A stretch of 64,000 nt of DNA from Benincasa hispida (Eukaryota > Streptophyta > Magnoliopsida > Cucurbitales > Cucurbitaceae): NCBI RefSeq assembly GCF_009727055.1, contig NC_052354.1, forward strand, positions 49,441,360 to 49,505,359, in the 5' to 3' direction. The translations under genes were made by a program, and so were the position numbers. Below the pieces are notes generated by a model. It did no database searches, was not told where the DNA came from, and saw only the letters and a list, made by a program, of their open reading frames with translations. Positions 1 to 12,800 of the stretch are shown here, piece after piece. Each line of letters begins with the position of its first letter. Positions within the stretch are counted from its first letter, which is position 1.

Positions 1-249
1 GGATTCTTAATTATTGGTCAGTGTTACTCACGCGCCTCTGTGTTGGTTTATTTTTTATTTAATTCATTCTCTGTTGCCAGCTGGAAAAGGAATATTTTGA
101 GTCCGTCCCTGAATGTAAAGCCAAAACATTTCTATTTCCGTTTAAATAATTTCCCTTAATTGTTTTTAAATTTTACCCCAAAAAGAACCCTTATTTTTCC
201 AATTTTTTATTTGTTATAACTATTAGTTGCTTCCTTTCTATTTTGATTT

Positions 250-840
250 TTATAGTTTAAAAAATTGTCCTTTAATCCTTTAAATTTTTAAGAACGGTCT
301 TAAATGAAAATTAAATCTTTATCTTGATCTCTCACCTCCGAATCTTATTCTATTTTGGTTTTTAAACTTTTAAAAACAATTGTTTAATCTCTGAATTTTT
401 TTTAAAAAATATTTATTTTAGTCAATTCTATTGAGATTTTGTTAACTCTCTAATGAAATTGCATTTAGCATGTGTTGAACAAGGTGGAGGTGAACTAAAA
501 TGCTAACAACCAATGCGTCAAAATATTGAACAGCGAAAATCTTTAATACAATATGACTTTTGAGTTTTATATAAAATTATTTTACCACTTAATTCAAAAT
601 TAAAATCCTATATTTTTTTAGCATAACTAACTTATTTAACAATCTAATAATCTAAAAATACAAGGAATCTCATCATTTTGTTTAAGAATTAACATAATTT
701 TAATTGCAAAGACCAAATTAAGAATTTTTTAAACGTTCGAGTATACGTTTTTAAAAGTTTAAAGACCATAATAAAACAAGTTTAAAGTCGAGGATCAAAA
801 TAAGATTTAACAAAGAGAAGTTATATTTAAATTTTTAAAG
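250..840. repeat. Degraded inverted-repeat (MITE-like) element
   Basis: The left part (about 340-400, with 'ggtttttaaacttttaaaaac') pairs with the reverse complement of the right part (about 720-800, with 'gtctttaaacttttaaaaac'). The arms are diverged and the termini are not sharp, so no target duplication can be assigned. It is probably an old non-autonomous DNA transposon. Confidence 0.4.
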
Positions 841-1834
841 GAAAGAATCGGTGTTAGTTTTCTCTTCTTGTTGTTTAATATATCTATAATTTTAAATGTA
901 GATGATTCTTTAATATGATTTCTCTTGTATCTTCTATTTTTCAAAATTAATTAGAGGTAAAAAAATAAGTATAAATATTGAAATGCATAGTTTTTTTCAG
1001 GAAAAAAAAAAAAAACCAAGAGAATTTTTTTTTCTATTTTTCAGTAAAATATATGTTTGAGACTTGGATACAAAATTCATGGATGAAAGGGTTTAAATCC
1101 TATTGCAATTATACTCTTTTATGGATCAAATTTTAGAGATTATATACCTAGAGAAAAAAAGAAAATTTTCGATCAATTTAAACATGATTCAAATAGATCG
1201 AAACTATTTGTTTAAAAAAAAATAGTATAAATGTATCCTTATCATCTCAGTTTTAATCATAATTTTTATATATATAATATAAACTTTTTAAAACTAACTC
1301 AAATTTAACTCAACTGTTAAAAGTCATATACTCTCAACTAAAAAATCAAATATTTAAATCCTCCACATCCGATGTTCCATCGATTGTTATAATAAAAAAG
1401 ATTTTTTTTTTTTTTTTTTTAAAAAAAAAAGGACCATTAATTCATTTGCAAGCAATAATTGGTGTTTTAATTTAGCAAAAAAGAAAAGAAAAGAAAAAAG
1501 CTCTTTTTATAATTTTATAACTTTTAGTTTACATTGATTTTAAGGTTAATTGTTTGTACTTTTAAAATTTATTATTACCAATTTTTTTCTATTTATAATT
1601 TACCTAATGTCTTTACCATTGATTATAACCATCAAATATAACATATCCACACAAGACTACACACTTCAAAAACCATTCAAATTCATGTCTTTTAATCAAT
1701 AGCCTCTTAAGAGACTCTCATATCATTAATTATAACAAAATTATATATCATATGTTTGACTTTCCACTTCCATATATCGCTTTTTATATTTTGAAATAAT
1801 TGTTTTCTTAATTATTCAGGAGTAATTATTTTAA

Positions 1835-2060
1835 ATGAAAAAATTGCTGAAAATATTTTTAAATATAGCAAAATTTTATTGTTTATAAGTAATAAACCGC
1901 GATAAATCTCTATCACCGAATAATAAACCGCGATAGACTTCTATCCCTTAGTGATAAAAGTCTATCGAATCTATCGTAGTCAAACACTAATAGACAATGT
2001 CATTTGCTATATTTGTAAATAGTTTTGCTCATTTTTATATCGTAAATGTGCTCATAACCC
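1835..2060. repeat. MITE-like repeat with internal 31-bp tandem duplication
   Basis: The outer parts are inverted: 'aaatatagcaaaatttt' near 1860 on the left faces 'tttgctatatttgtaaat' near 2008 on the right. Inside lie two adjacent copies of a unit starting 'taataaaccgcgata' at about 1890 and 1921, followed by short CTATC/GATAG inverted words. A related copy is at about 37940-38130, so this is a dispersed family. No coding capacity. Confidence 0.5.
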
Positions 2061-3510
2061 ATTTTAATTGTTTAATAAATATTGAAAGTGCTTTTGTTAA
2101 CTCTTGTACTTTCTAAGCATGGTTGAGTGAATAAATACACATTTTAAATTTAAAGATCATTAGTTTAATTTCCTATTTTCTACAATGGTTGAGTTAAAAA
2201 AAACCATAATAGACACAAATAGCAGTTTACCACAGTTTATCATAGTTTATTATAAATATACAATGAAAATTTGTTATATATATAAATATTTTTGTTCATT
2301 TTCCTATATTTAAAAATAGTCCGTGATTTTTAACTAATCAAAATTGATTTTAAAATTTGAACTTTTACAAACGTCAAAGCTGGTTATAGAAAAATATAAA
2401 ATAATTTAGAATCTATTTTTTTTTCCAACAATCATTTGAAATGTGCTTTTAGTTGTTAACTAAAAATGATAGATACAAATAGTAGTCTATTGCACTATTA
2501 CAGATAAACTATGATATTTTATTATTATTTATAAATATTTTCAGCAGTTTTGTCTTTATAAATATATCCTAAAAATCACTTCCAAACAAATTTTCAGAAA
2601 AAAAAAAAAAAAAAAAAGAAATACTTCCAAACATATCTTATTTTCGAAGGATCCAATAATTAAAGATATGAGAACTAAATTAAAATAGGAGAAGTAGAGG
2701 ATCTTACTGACAAAAGTGGAACATTATAAAAATATGAGGAGTAAATTGAAAATAATAATAAAACACGAGGACTAGAATTGCAATTAAAATATTTTTATTT
2801 ATTTTAATAATAGAGTGAGCATTGTATTTATTAAGGAATTGATACAATGTAATGTGTTAATGAAACGCATGCATTGTGATTCATATGTTGACCGAATAAA
2901 TGTGGCTTCGTGCCTTCCAATTACACGCCCCCACTTATTCCCAAAAAAACATGGTCCCTCCTCTCCCTTTCTCTATTTTACGTTTTCCTTTTCTTTTTTT
3001 TTATTATCTTCTTTTTTTAAAATAAATATTTTTTTGCATATATTTATTCTATTTTATCTCCTATTATGATGACTAAATATATATTTTAGTCCTTAACGTT
3101 AATCTTATTTATTTTTTTAAAGCTTCTGTTTAGTTTGATTTCTGTTCAATTTTAGTTCAACGTATCTTCAATTATCTAAATTCAGTATATATATAAATAT
3201 ATATAATTAATATAAAAGTTTGTTAGGTGACAACGTATGATTTAATATTTGAGTGGACTAATTAAGTAGGTGCATCCAATTATTTTTTCTTTCATAATAA
3301 ATCTTAGTTAAATTTAATAAAAAATCAAAATTAAATAATAATAATAATAATTTTCATAAGATATTACCATATTTCAAAATTTTATATAGAAAACGGTAAC
3401 AATTCTCTTTTGTTGTTGTTGAGTAAATGAACTTAAACTTATGGAGATTTTTTAGAATTATTAATAATTACATTTGGACATTGAAATTTAAAAGATTAAA
3501 ATTAACTTAA

Positions 3511-3770
3511 GGTTTGGTAGATATTGTTTTTAGATTTTAGTTTTTGAAAACTAAGCATGTAATTTTTTTATTTTTTTTTTATCTATTTCTTACTAATGTT
3601 TTCCAAAACTAAATTATTTTTTTTAAAAAAAAAGTAGTTTATAAAAGTCCGTGTTTGATTTTTAGAATTTGACTAAAAATTTAAACTTTTATATTTAAGA
3701 AATATGTAAATTATTATAAGAAATTGAAATAAAATATAATTAATTTTAAAAAATAAAAAATAAATAATGA
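3511..3770. repeat. Dispersed TIR-type repeat fragment (same family as 4681-4975)
   Basis: Shares with the repeats at 4681-4975 and 48230-48517 the order: 'gtttttgaaaacta', a T-rich run with 'atttctta', 'aaaagtagttt.ta', then 'gtttgatttttagaatttgac'. The terminal motif is not preserved here, so limits are approximate. Confidence 0.4.
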
Positions 3771-4680
3771 GATGGTTACCGTAAAAAAAAAAAAAAAAAA
3801 AAAAAAGTTTAACCTCTCGTTGTCAATTGAGGTTAAAAGAACTAGTTGACATCAAAACTTATATGACATAATACTTTTTAAAATTTAAAAGGGAAAGAAA
3901 ATCAAATAGAATAAAACTCAAAATTTCTACATATTTTCTGGTGGGCAGTTTATAAAGTTTTCACTGTTATGACATCTTATTCTAAAATTTTCTCACTTAT
4001 TGAGTCTTATAATTTTTTCATAACTCATTGAAACATCGATCATCAATATAAATTTATTTATCGAAAGTTGGTTCGATCATATCAATTTTGCGTCAATCAA
4101 AAATCAAATCAAACTAATCAATTTTATAAAAAGAGATTCAAATTGATGACTATTAAAGAACAAAACAAATGCATTGATTTGTTATTTGATTCGATTTATT
4201 ATTGGTTTGGTTTTCGATTTTTTATATTTTTTCCAAATTTTTATTTTTATTCCTATTTTTGTTCTAAATGACATTTTGCTATTTTCAAATTAAAATTGAG
4301 TCTATTTTTTTCCTTTTGTTTTTTTAGATTGAAATTGGATATTTTAATTTTTCTTCCACATTCCTAATTGGTTTTTTTTTCCTAAACAACAATTATATAT
4401 GCACCATAATAATTAAATTACTAATAGGTATCTAATGTGGAGATTATTTGTAAGGGTATATATATATATGTGCTTGATTCAGTGATCCAGTTTTGCTTGA
4501 TTTCTTCAATCAAATTCCGATATGAATCATTGTTTTCTTTTAATAACCAATATATCTAATTTTATATTAAAAAATAAACCAAACTAGTGAATCAGTTCTT
4601 TTTTTTTTGCACTCCCAAATGAAAAGAGATTAATACGAAACTTTCACCAACAAAAACTAAATTGAAAAACATAACTCTTA

Positions 4681-4975
4681 GGTCCCGTTTGATAATTCGT
4701 TTTTTATTTTTGTTTTTAAAAATTAAACCTATTTTTTTTTCATTTCTTACAATGATTTGCATTTTTTAATACAATGGTTGAATTCTTGACAAAAAACAAA
4801 AAAACAAAAAAACAAGTTTTTAAAAACTACTTTTTATAGTTTTCAAATTTTTGTTTGATTTTTCAAACAATTGATAAAAAGTAGATAATTAAAAAAAAAA
4901 AAACATTTAGAAGAGAAATAATGCCTATAAACTTAATTTAAAAAAAAAAAACAAAAAATAAAAAAAGGGCTCTTA
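4681..4975. repeat. Dispersed MITE-like repeat starting GGTCCCGTTTGATAA
   Basis: The left end reads GGTCCCGTTTGATAATTCG; the related copy inside the NEK gene ends with TTATCAAACAGAGCC, the reverse complement of the same terminal word. The body shares 'ttttaaaaactactttttatag' style sequence with the copies at 3511-3770 and 48230-48517. AT-rich and without coding capacity; the family is probably a non-autonomous DNA transposon. Confidence 0.45.
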
Positions 4976-6635
4976 GAGATTAAAATATACAAACTAAGCC
5001 TAATAATATTATGTGTTTGAAAATCTTATTTATTTATGTTTATGTCTTTGAAAACTGACTAGTATTCAACCATACAAAAAACAAACGAGTTTAATTTTTT
5101 ATAAGTAATGTATTAAAAAAAGGCCAAATTCGTTCTCAATCTAAGACGGAAAGAATTTCTAGACACTATTAAACTTAAAAAAGAAAAAGGAAAAAAAAAA
5201 AAAAGGAAAAAGAATTTGGATGAAAATTTGTTCAACTTTGATGAAGAGTGAAGACCTTTAACTTAAAAAATTAAAAAATAATTAAAAAAAAAATTCTTCG
5301 GTTTGAGTCTTTATCGACGACATTAGATATTTTTTTGTAGGGTTCATTTTAAGATATTAAATGATGATAAAATAGTTAAAGAGTCTTTATCATAAATTTT
5401 CTAGATATTTATGTATACATTAATTTAAGGAACTGATGGAATGATTATATTTTAAGTTAATTTATGCATAAGCACAAATAGTAAAAGCTTGCTATCACGA
5501 GCTTAACTTAACGGTTAAACCATTTTTACTTTCTAAAAACGATTGTGTATTAGATTTTTCACCCTATATTTAATAATTTTAAAAAGATAGAAGTAAATAA
5601 CAATTTGGTTAGCTCGTTAAAATGACTGAATTCAGGGTCAATATCTTATCCAATTGGATATTTTTTTAAAAAAAAAAAAAAAAAAATCCATTTTTTGGTC
5701 AAGAAAAATTTATATTATTTATTTTAATTTCTAAATTTTCATTATTGTTGGATAACAATTTTGGTTGAATTCATAATTATGGTTTTTACGAGAAATACTT
5801 AAATTCATAATCAAATTCTAAAACTAAAAATAAAATTTTAAAAGCGGACGACAGACCCACTCACGATCTACTAAAGGGCAAGTAGCTTGATTGGTTTTTT
5901 TTTTTTTTAATTTCAAAATTGGACTAGAAGTCTAACAAATCATAAAAATTTATGGATATAAATTGATAAAATTTGTTCAAATTTGAGGCTTAAATTGTAA
6001 ACTAATAACTAGTAATTATATCGATTAAATCTCTAAAGGTTGAATCTATTTAAAACCAATTCCAAATCACCTCAACAAAATATTATTCTTTTTCTAAAAT
6101 CTCATTGAAATAACAATGATATCACTACATAATTATTTTTTAAAACGTTAAGAAAAATAGAGAATAGAAGATAAATGAAAAAAAAAAAAGTCTGATGAAT
6201 GAAACCTGCTATATTTATTTGATTGTAGCATTTTCCTATAACATTACAATAATCCTTACATTGAAAGAAGTTAATTCATCTTCGTCTCAGAGAATTATGC
6301 TTTAATAATTTCGTAACAAAAACCTAATAAAATATCTAAATTGATTAAACAAATTAGTTTTTTAATTCAAACACCTTCCACTTAAAAAGTTAAAATGTCG
6401 ATTCATTTTCAAAGAATAACTTTATAAAAAACTCGAACGTTGATGAACAAAAGATCAAAAGTTTGAACGTTTACGAATCAAAATAGGATTAAAAAAAATA
6501 ATTTAATTGTCTTTTTATTAGTTTATAGGATAAGATTTGATAATAGTGGAAGTGATTTTACATAACATAGGATATATAGAAAGAAAGGTAAGGGAATTTG
6601 CAACCTTGAACGTCTCTTTCTTTGTGTCTGTCTCA

Positions 6636-6676
6636 AAGGAAAAAAAGAAAAAGAAAAAGAAAAAGAAAAAAAAAGG
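6636..6676 (+). repeat. A-rich (AAAAAG)n microsatellite
   Basis: About six consecutive GAAAAA units with small variations, followed 45 bp later by a short (GA)n run at 6722-6733. Low-complexity sequence; the 61-residue frame across it with a poly-Lys stretch is not a gene. Confidence 0.8.
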
Positions 6677-7842
6677 GTTTCTTCATATCATGTGGATATG
6701 CCAGCTAAAAGGAAGGCTTTAGAGAGAGAGAGAAAAAAAACAATCCATGAGAGAGAAACTCATTTCTTTTACTTTTTTACCCCACAGTGCCAGTAGACTG
6801 GTCTCCAATAGACCAACATTTTTTTGACCTCCATTGTAATTATACTCTCTTTTCTTTTCTTTCCTCTTCTTCGGGTCGACATTGACGATTGAGTCTCCCG
6901 TTGTCCGAAGGTTTTGTTATTTTCCTACTAGTTTCCTTCTACGAAAGACCTATTTATGCTATGTCGTAAAAATAAAGATTTAAATTAGTAAGACTTCTTT
7001 AGATAACTATTTAGTTTTAAATTTTATATTTTTTAAAGTTAAATCTATAAACATCATTTTTTTCATATAATTTTAGTTTTTATAACATAGTGTTTTTAAA
7101 AAGATTGAATTAGTTAATTGTATTAGGTCTTAAAATAAACAAAAAAAATATTGACTAAATTGTTATAAAACTGAAAATATATAGATTAAATTGTTAAAAG
7201 TATAAAAACTAAATTACTACTTTGATGAAAGTTTCATGACCAAAAATTATTAATGGTTCACACCACTCTAGAAAAGGGACAATTTAGAAAGATTAAGTAA
7301 ATCATAAAGCACTATAATGGGAAGGGAAAAAAAAACTATTCTGACCAAATTAAGGGACTACATTACAATAGCAATTTAATGTAAAAAGAAAAAAAAAACT
7401 ATTGATTCAATATTGAGTATTTTCTGGGTGCTAAAGTGAGTGTAAGGTACTATTTACCGTTAAATTTAACCCCTTTGATTTGTACTCAGATTATTCCTTG
7501 TTCGTTCACTCCATTTTTTTGGCGCTTTTCCCCTTTTTTCTTCTTCTTTCTCCTTCTTTTTCTTTTGTTGATTTGTCTGAAGAAGAAGGAGGTGTGTTAA
7601 TGTGTATTAGAGATTGACAGTGAAGCGAGTCTACTTTTTCTTTGTCTGCTTCTCTTCTCTGTCGCTTTTTCTTCATTATTTTTTACATCCCACATTCCGC
7701 AATTTTGTCTTTAATTTCAAACGTAACCCCCCAATTTCCCCATTCGTTATCGCTTGTTTGCTTTAAAGCAAAATCCATCCTCTTCAACCTCTAATCTCCG
7801 TGGGTTTTTGCTTAGACCCTTTTGAAATCCTTCCATTTCACC

Positions 7843-7947
7843 ATGGCGGACGAACCCCAACTAGCAGATTTTCAAGCTTTTCTCTCAGATGGGGTTTCGT
7901 TTTCTTCAGTTTTCTTTCTGATTTGTTCGTTCGGGAGTGGATTTTGA
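7843..7947 (+). CDS. Upstream ORF (34 aa) in the DUF868 gene leader
   Basis: The ATG sits in a strong plant/animal start context (ACC before and G after the ATG) and opens a 34-codon frame beginning MADEPQLADF and ending in TGA 141 bp before the main ATG. If the transcript starts near 7560-7700 this is the first good AUG, so scanning ribosomes would meet it first and the main ORF would depend on reinitiation or leaky scanning. The peptide resembles nothing I know. It could be a regulatory uORF or simply chance; an alternative is that an intron or a later transcription start removes it. Confidence 0.35.
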   Translation: MADEPQLADFQAFLSDGVSFSSVFFLICSFGSGF

Positions 7948-8088
7948 AGCATTTCTGAGATGGGTTTTGTTGTTTGTCTTTGATCATCGCTGATTTAAAC
8001 CCATTTGCCTTCTCTCTGTCTCACATTCCTCTGTTGCTTCTCTTTCTATTTTCTTAGTCGTTTTAGTTTGAAGCTCCTAACTCGGAAA

Positions 8089-8988
8089 ATGAGGGATTTC
8101 CCATCTTGTTTTGGAGAAAATGGTGTACAAGTTGCTGATTTCTCTTCTTCAAATAATGGTAAGACTGCTCAAAACCTTGTCACTTGTGTTTATCAATGTC
8201 GATTACGAGGGCGTTCTTGTCTGATTAGTGTTACTTGGAGTAAAAATCTGATGGGTCAAGGGCTAAGTGTTGGCATTGATGATTCTTCAAATCATTGTCT
8301 CTGTAAGGTTGATATTAAGCCATGGTTGTTCTCTAAAAGAAGAGGGTCTAAAAGTTTAGAAGCTTATTCTTGTAAAATTGACATTTATTGGGACCTTTCT
8401 TCTGCAAAATTTGTATCTGGGCCTGAACCTCTGGAGGGTTATTATGTGGGAATTGTAGTGGATAAGCAAATGGTTCTTCTTCTTGGGGATTTAAGAAAAG
8501 AAGCTTTCAAAAAGTCCAATTCCTCCCCTGTGCCTTCTTCTGCTGTCTTCATTTCCAAGAAGGAGCACATTTTTGGGAAGAAGGTATTCTGTTCCAAAGC
8601 TCAGTTTTGTGACAATGGTCAGATTCATGATATTGCTATCGAGTGTGATACAAATGGCATCAGCGAACCGTGCCTGATTCTACGAGTCGATTCGAAGATG
8701 GTGTTGCAGGTGAAGAGGCTGCAATGGAAGTTCCGAGGGAATCACACCATCTTGGTTGAAGGGCTTGCAGTGGAAGTGTTTTGGGATGTTCATAGTTGGC
8801 TGTTTAGTTCATCACCAGGAAATGCTGTTTTTATGTTCAAAACATGTTTGTCTGCTGAAAAGTTGTGGGGAAATCAACCAGTTTGTGATCCTAATGCCTT
8901 GTCCTGGTCTTTCTCTCAGAGATTTTCAGACAGCAAATCACAAGGTCTTGGTTTCTCACTGATGTTATATGCCTGGAAGAATGAATAG
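8089..8988 (+). CDS. DUF868 family protein
   Basis: A single uninterrupted exon encodes 299 aa. I start at the ATG giving MRDFPSCFGENGVQVADFS because plant DUF868 proteins begin this way; the frame is open a further 84 bp upstream but has no in-frame ATG there. The opening DFPSCFGE...QVAD motif, AQNLVTCVYQC near residues 25-35, the phrase KIDIYWDLSSAKF in the middle and the C-terminal GFSLMLYAWKNE are hallmarks of this plant-specific family. Its biochemical role is unknown; I see no signal peptide or membrane span, and no catalytic motif. Intronless structure and length are normal for the family. Downstream, the 3' untranslated region probably ends by about 9250. Family assignment is firm from memory of the motifs; any function would be a guess. 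Confidence 0.9.
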   Translation: MRDFPSCFGENGVQVADFSSSNNGKTAQNLVTCVYQCRLRGRSCLISVTWSKNLMGQGLSVGIDDSSNHCLCKVDIKPWLFSKRRGSKSLEAYSCKIDIYWDLSSAKFVSGPEPLEGYYVGIVVDKQMVLLLGDLRKEAFKKSNSSPVPSSAVFISKKEHIFGKKVFCSKAQFCDNGQIHDIAIECDTNGISEPCLILRVDSKMVLQVKRLQWKFRGNHTILVEGLAVEVFWDVHSWLFSSSPGNAVFMFKTCLSAEKLWGNQPVCDPNALSWSFSQRFSDSKSQGLGFSLMLYAWKNE

Positions 8989-9431
8989 AGTGGTTTGCAG
9001 ATTATTCTTTTCTAATTTTTAACAAGAAAAAGAAACTCTTAGCGAGTGAGAGATTTTTATTATCCCTTTCCGCTTCGAATACATTCAATCCGATAAATGA
9101 TCGTCAATTGTCTCCTCTTCCCTTTTCCCACCTTCTTGAGTAAACTGAGGCATTTGATTATATGAGAGAGGATTTTGTTATAGTTGGTTGTACATTCTTT
9201 CATCCAGTGTTTTATGCTTTGTTTGAACTTTATATTATTGTTGTCAAGTACATATCTAATATATGATCACTTATTTTAGCTTCTTGCTATTGAATTTGAT
9301 CTTCCCAAATCATTACTTCTTAGATTTTCTCGGTCGATATAACCCAAGTCCCCCTTGATCACTCATAAACTTTGTTTCCACAGTTGAAATTTTAGAAAAG
9401 GAAAACAACCAGCTTCAACATTCAACTTTCT

Positions 9432-9803
9432 GTGCTAACATCGTTTGCTTTGCTGCTTTCAACGATTTCTTGGGCTTTTTCTTTTCTTTCTTTTGTTGTA
9501 GGAGCTTCTGCTGGCGCAGATAAGCAAGGACTTGCAGTTTGGTTAGTCATGCCAACTGTTGTAATTTATGCTTGCTTGTTCAGTGTGTTTAGGTTCACAA
9601 CTTTTATAGCCATGGATGACCTCCAGAAATCCATGATTTTGTTGAAAGGTTGTACTTTCTCTGGAAAGTCCATCACCACACAAATCATCACATCGAATAC
9701 GGTTTTTCGTGGATTGCTCGATGTAACTTTCTATAACTTTAGACTTGATCCTTTTGCCAGTTCTTTGGGTTCTCTTCGTCCACAAGTCTCAGGTAAGGCT
9801 TAA
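9432..9803 (+). other. Unrecognised hydrophobic reading frame, possible gene relic
   Basis: An open frame of 123 codons without an ATG near its start (first codon GTG; the frame opens after a TAG at 9393). The first 65 residues form two hydrophobic stretches (around LTSFALLLSTISWAFSF and LAVWLVMPTVVIYACLF) joined by a short loop with GASAGADKQG, which looks like a membrane hairpin rather than random translation. It ends at CAGGTAAGG, a good splice donor, so it could be an internal exon of a decayed gene. I do not recognise the family. It could also be chance; no partner exons were found on either side. Confidence 0.25.
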
Positions 9804-12800
9804 ATCCATAAGTTAAATGTTCTTTTTGCTGTTTACATTACATTGTTGACGTTATTCTCAAACCTATGGAAGTTGTTTCTAAAAATTGTTTTATGATTTT
9901 ATAATAGTTCAGTGAGAACTTGTTTTGTAGAAGAGTAGAAGTGTTTTCCTAGTTTCTATAAATATTTTCTTCAATTTTCTTGCGAAGTTGTTCTTTCCTC
10001 GAAATCACAAGTATGTTAATAGTTAATAACATTAACATACATTGCAGCCTTCCATGATGAAGCTGCCATCCGTTTCCGCTTGTGACCCATCTTTTCAACT
10101 GCCAGCTTGCTGTGCATATTTTAAGCTCGTCGATTGAAGTTTCCACATTGTTAAGTACTTGGGCAATTCATCCTTCCTTGTAAGTATTTTACGCATAGTA
10201 TTATTACTCTTGTGAAGAAATTATGCTCTAACAGCAGTTCAAACTTTTTAAGTTTACCAGCGATCACTTAATATAGTATCGGAGCAAGAACTCTCGGCTT
10301 CAAACCTCTAGGACATCGTGATTAGTCCACACATGTAGGAGAGGTTGAAAGATATGCTCATAAGATCTTTGTTTAGTGGTAGTCTAACACATTCTACTGA
10401 TTCTTTTTCCCTGCACTTTGGTGTTAAGGGGTTTTTTTGGTTGCTACACCAACACGGTTTCACCCAGTTTAGGATAAACAGCTCTAAACTCTATTTTAAA
10501 ACAACCATTATACTTGTTGAAACCTGCAAGCTCGGGTTTCTCGTTTGATTCGAATGGGGTCGAATGTTCAAGGGTACATTGTATCTATGAGTGGTAATGG
10601 AATACCGGATATCTTTAGCTGAACGATTCAAAAACTTGAAGCATTCCATAATTTACAATGTTATTTCTATGTTGTTTCAGGTTTTTGATATATTTGAAAT
10701 GCCTCGGGATGGTTAGTCGAGATGCACGTAAACTGACCTGAACACTCACGTATATATATTTGAAATGCTCAATTATGTAGTAAATTATTGTTATCATCGT
10801 GTTTTTGTTTGCCTTATGGGAATTTGAGTTCAGGATTCAGGCAAAGCAGTGGTGTAACTGTCTGATAGCAACAACTTACTGAGACTTGTTATGGGTTGAA
10901 GCAAAAATATTTTTAGAAGAGAGACAATGGAAGCTAAAGTTTGAGTAGAATACATCATATAAAATGGATTAAATAATAAGTTTAGTCCCTGAATTTTAAG
11001 GTCGTTGTTTGTGTCTATTTGGTCTCTGAACTTTCAAATGTGTCTAACAAGTTAGAAGGCTTTCAGTTTTGTGTCCACTATGTTTGGGAACCGTCAATTT
11101 TATGTCTAATAAGTCTTTAAAAAAATTAAATAAAACTAATTGATCTATTAGATATAAATTTATAATGGAACCCTAGGTTTACGATTTTATATCTAGTGGA
11201 TCCATGAATTTTATAATTTGGAAGTTCATGATTAAATTTAATTTAACCTAAAAATTTCAATTATAATGAAGGGAAGGAACAAGAAATCTTATTTTACAGT
11301 TAGACTAACTTAAATAAATCTCTCTCATATAATATTTATGAGGATGTGTTTATGGTAAAGGAGTTATATATAGAACAATTATTATTTAGATGCGTTTGTA
11401 GTGAAAAAAAAAATGGTTATTCAATCTTTAAAGATTGTTTTAGAACTTTTCCATAAATATCAAATAAATGTCTATATCATTAGCATTTATAGTAGCTTTC
11501 CAACTCATATTTGTATGGACATATCAACATTTCAATAGGTCAATAAAATTGACATTGACATATGTGTTGGAAAAAACCTCTCATTTCTACTCAAGAAAAA
11601 GAAAGGCAATAAAATTGAAAACACAATAATTTATGTGGAAAATTCTCAATTCGGAGTTATGTGAAAAATTCGTATAACCACATCGAACAATTCTCTCTCG
11701 ATCCCAATTACAATAACACTTTCTCAAAGATTTTATAATAATCACACTCTTTTCCCACTCTCAAACTAAGTAATGCGTAAAAGTGAATTTAACTAGAGTT
11801 GATACACTTAAGCTTAGAGTACTTCTAACCAGGACAATTGAAAACCAAAGGCATAGACTCGCTTGAAGCCTATGACTTTCCTAAGTCTTTTCAACGAAGG
11901 ACAAACCTATGACTTTTCTAAATTTTTTCAATATAGGACAAACTCATCACTTTTTAAAATCTTTTAGATGTTGAACAATGCGCTTCTAATATTTTGTCAA
12001 AAATCCAACCAGATGAGAGGAGTTGACATTTCATTATATGATAAAGAAATAATATAAATAAAAAATATCAATAAAATTTCACTAATATGAAAATAATATT
12101 AATTACAAGAATTTGTAACTAAATTTCAAAAGGGTGTGATGTGTGTTAATGTAATTTTTTTTTAATGAATTTCTTGAATTTTATAATTTTTTATAGAAAT
12201 ATTCATTTTCTCCCTATCTTTTCTTAAAAAATTGAGATTGTGATCTAAACATTTTTTTTTATCAACATTGACATTTAGAAACTCTCTCGAACCTAAGTCA
12301 AGCATGAATGATGTGCTTTTCCCAAGGTGCGTTCATGCTGTAAATCGAATTCATTACAAATTTTATATGGATTCATGCTGTAAAATAAAAATAAAATAAA
12401 ATAAAGTTTACATAATATACCCTTCAATTTTAGAACATTTTATTTATCTCTAATATATTAAAAGGGGTTATATGAGAAAAATCTTTCTCTCCTTATTTTG
12501 CCCTTCAATTTTTGTTAAATGCCCATTATACCTTTTTCATTAATTATTCGTGTTTTTCTCTCTCTCTCTTTTTTTTTTTTTAGATTATTGTTTTCAACAA
12601 ATTAGCCTCCTACGGCATCACATGAGTGGAAGAGTATAGAGAGAAGCGAAGGAAAATGTTTTGAGCATAGCTCAACTACCATTTATAATTAAAAACAATT
12701 TTATTTGTATTCTTTAGAGCTTTTGTTGATATTTTTAACTTTTCTTTTCCAATTTTATACTGTTCAGACAAATATAATAACTAGAAAAAAATTATATCAC

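Larger units (their letters stand above)
1..7842. other. AT-rich intergenic DNA, no gene seen
   Basis: No open frame here looks like a protein; the longer frames are low-complexity and rich in Phe, Ile and Lys. The stretch holds many poly-A/poly-T runs (for example near 1397-1431, 2599-2617, 3782-3806 and 5668-5687) and several degraded inverted-repeat elements listed separately. Related repeat debris with the phrases 'acaaatag.agt' and 'ataaatatttt' recurs at about 2215-2330 and 2470-2580. The promoter of the DUF868 gene must lie in the last few hundred bases; the C/T-rich stretch at about 7510-7575 and 7640-7670 is typical of a plant promoter or leader, but I see no unambiguous TATA box. 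Confidence 0.7.

Noticed and set aside
1890..1990. CRISPR-like repeated short words
   Set aside because: Only two tandem 31-bp copies, no spacers, plant nuclear DNA; part of a MITE family.
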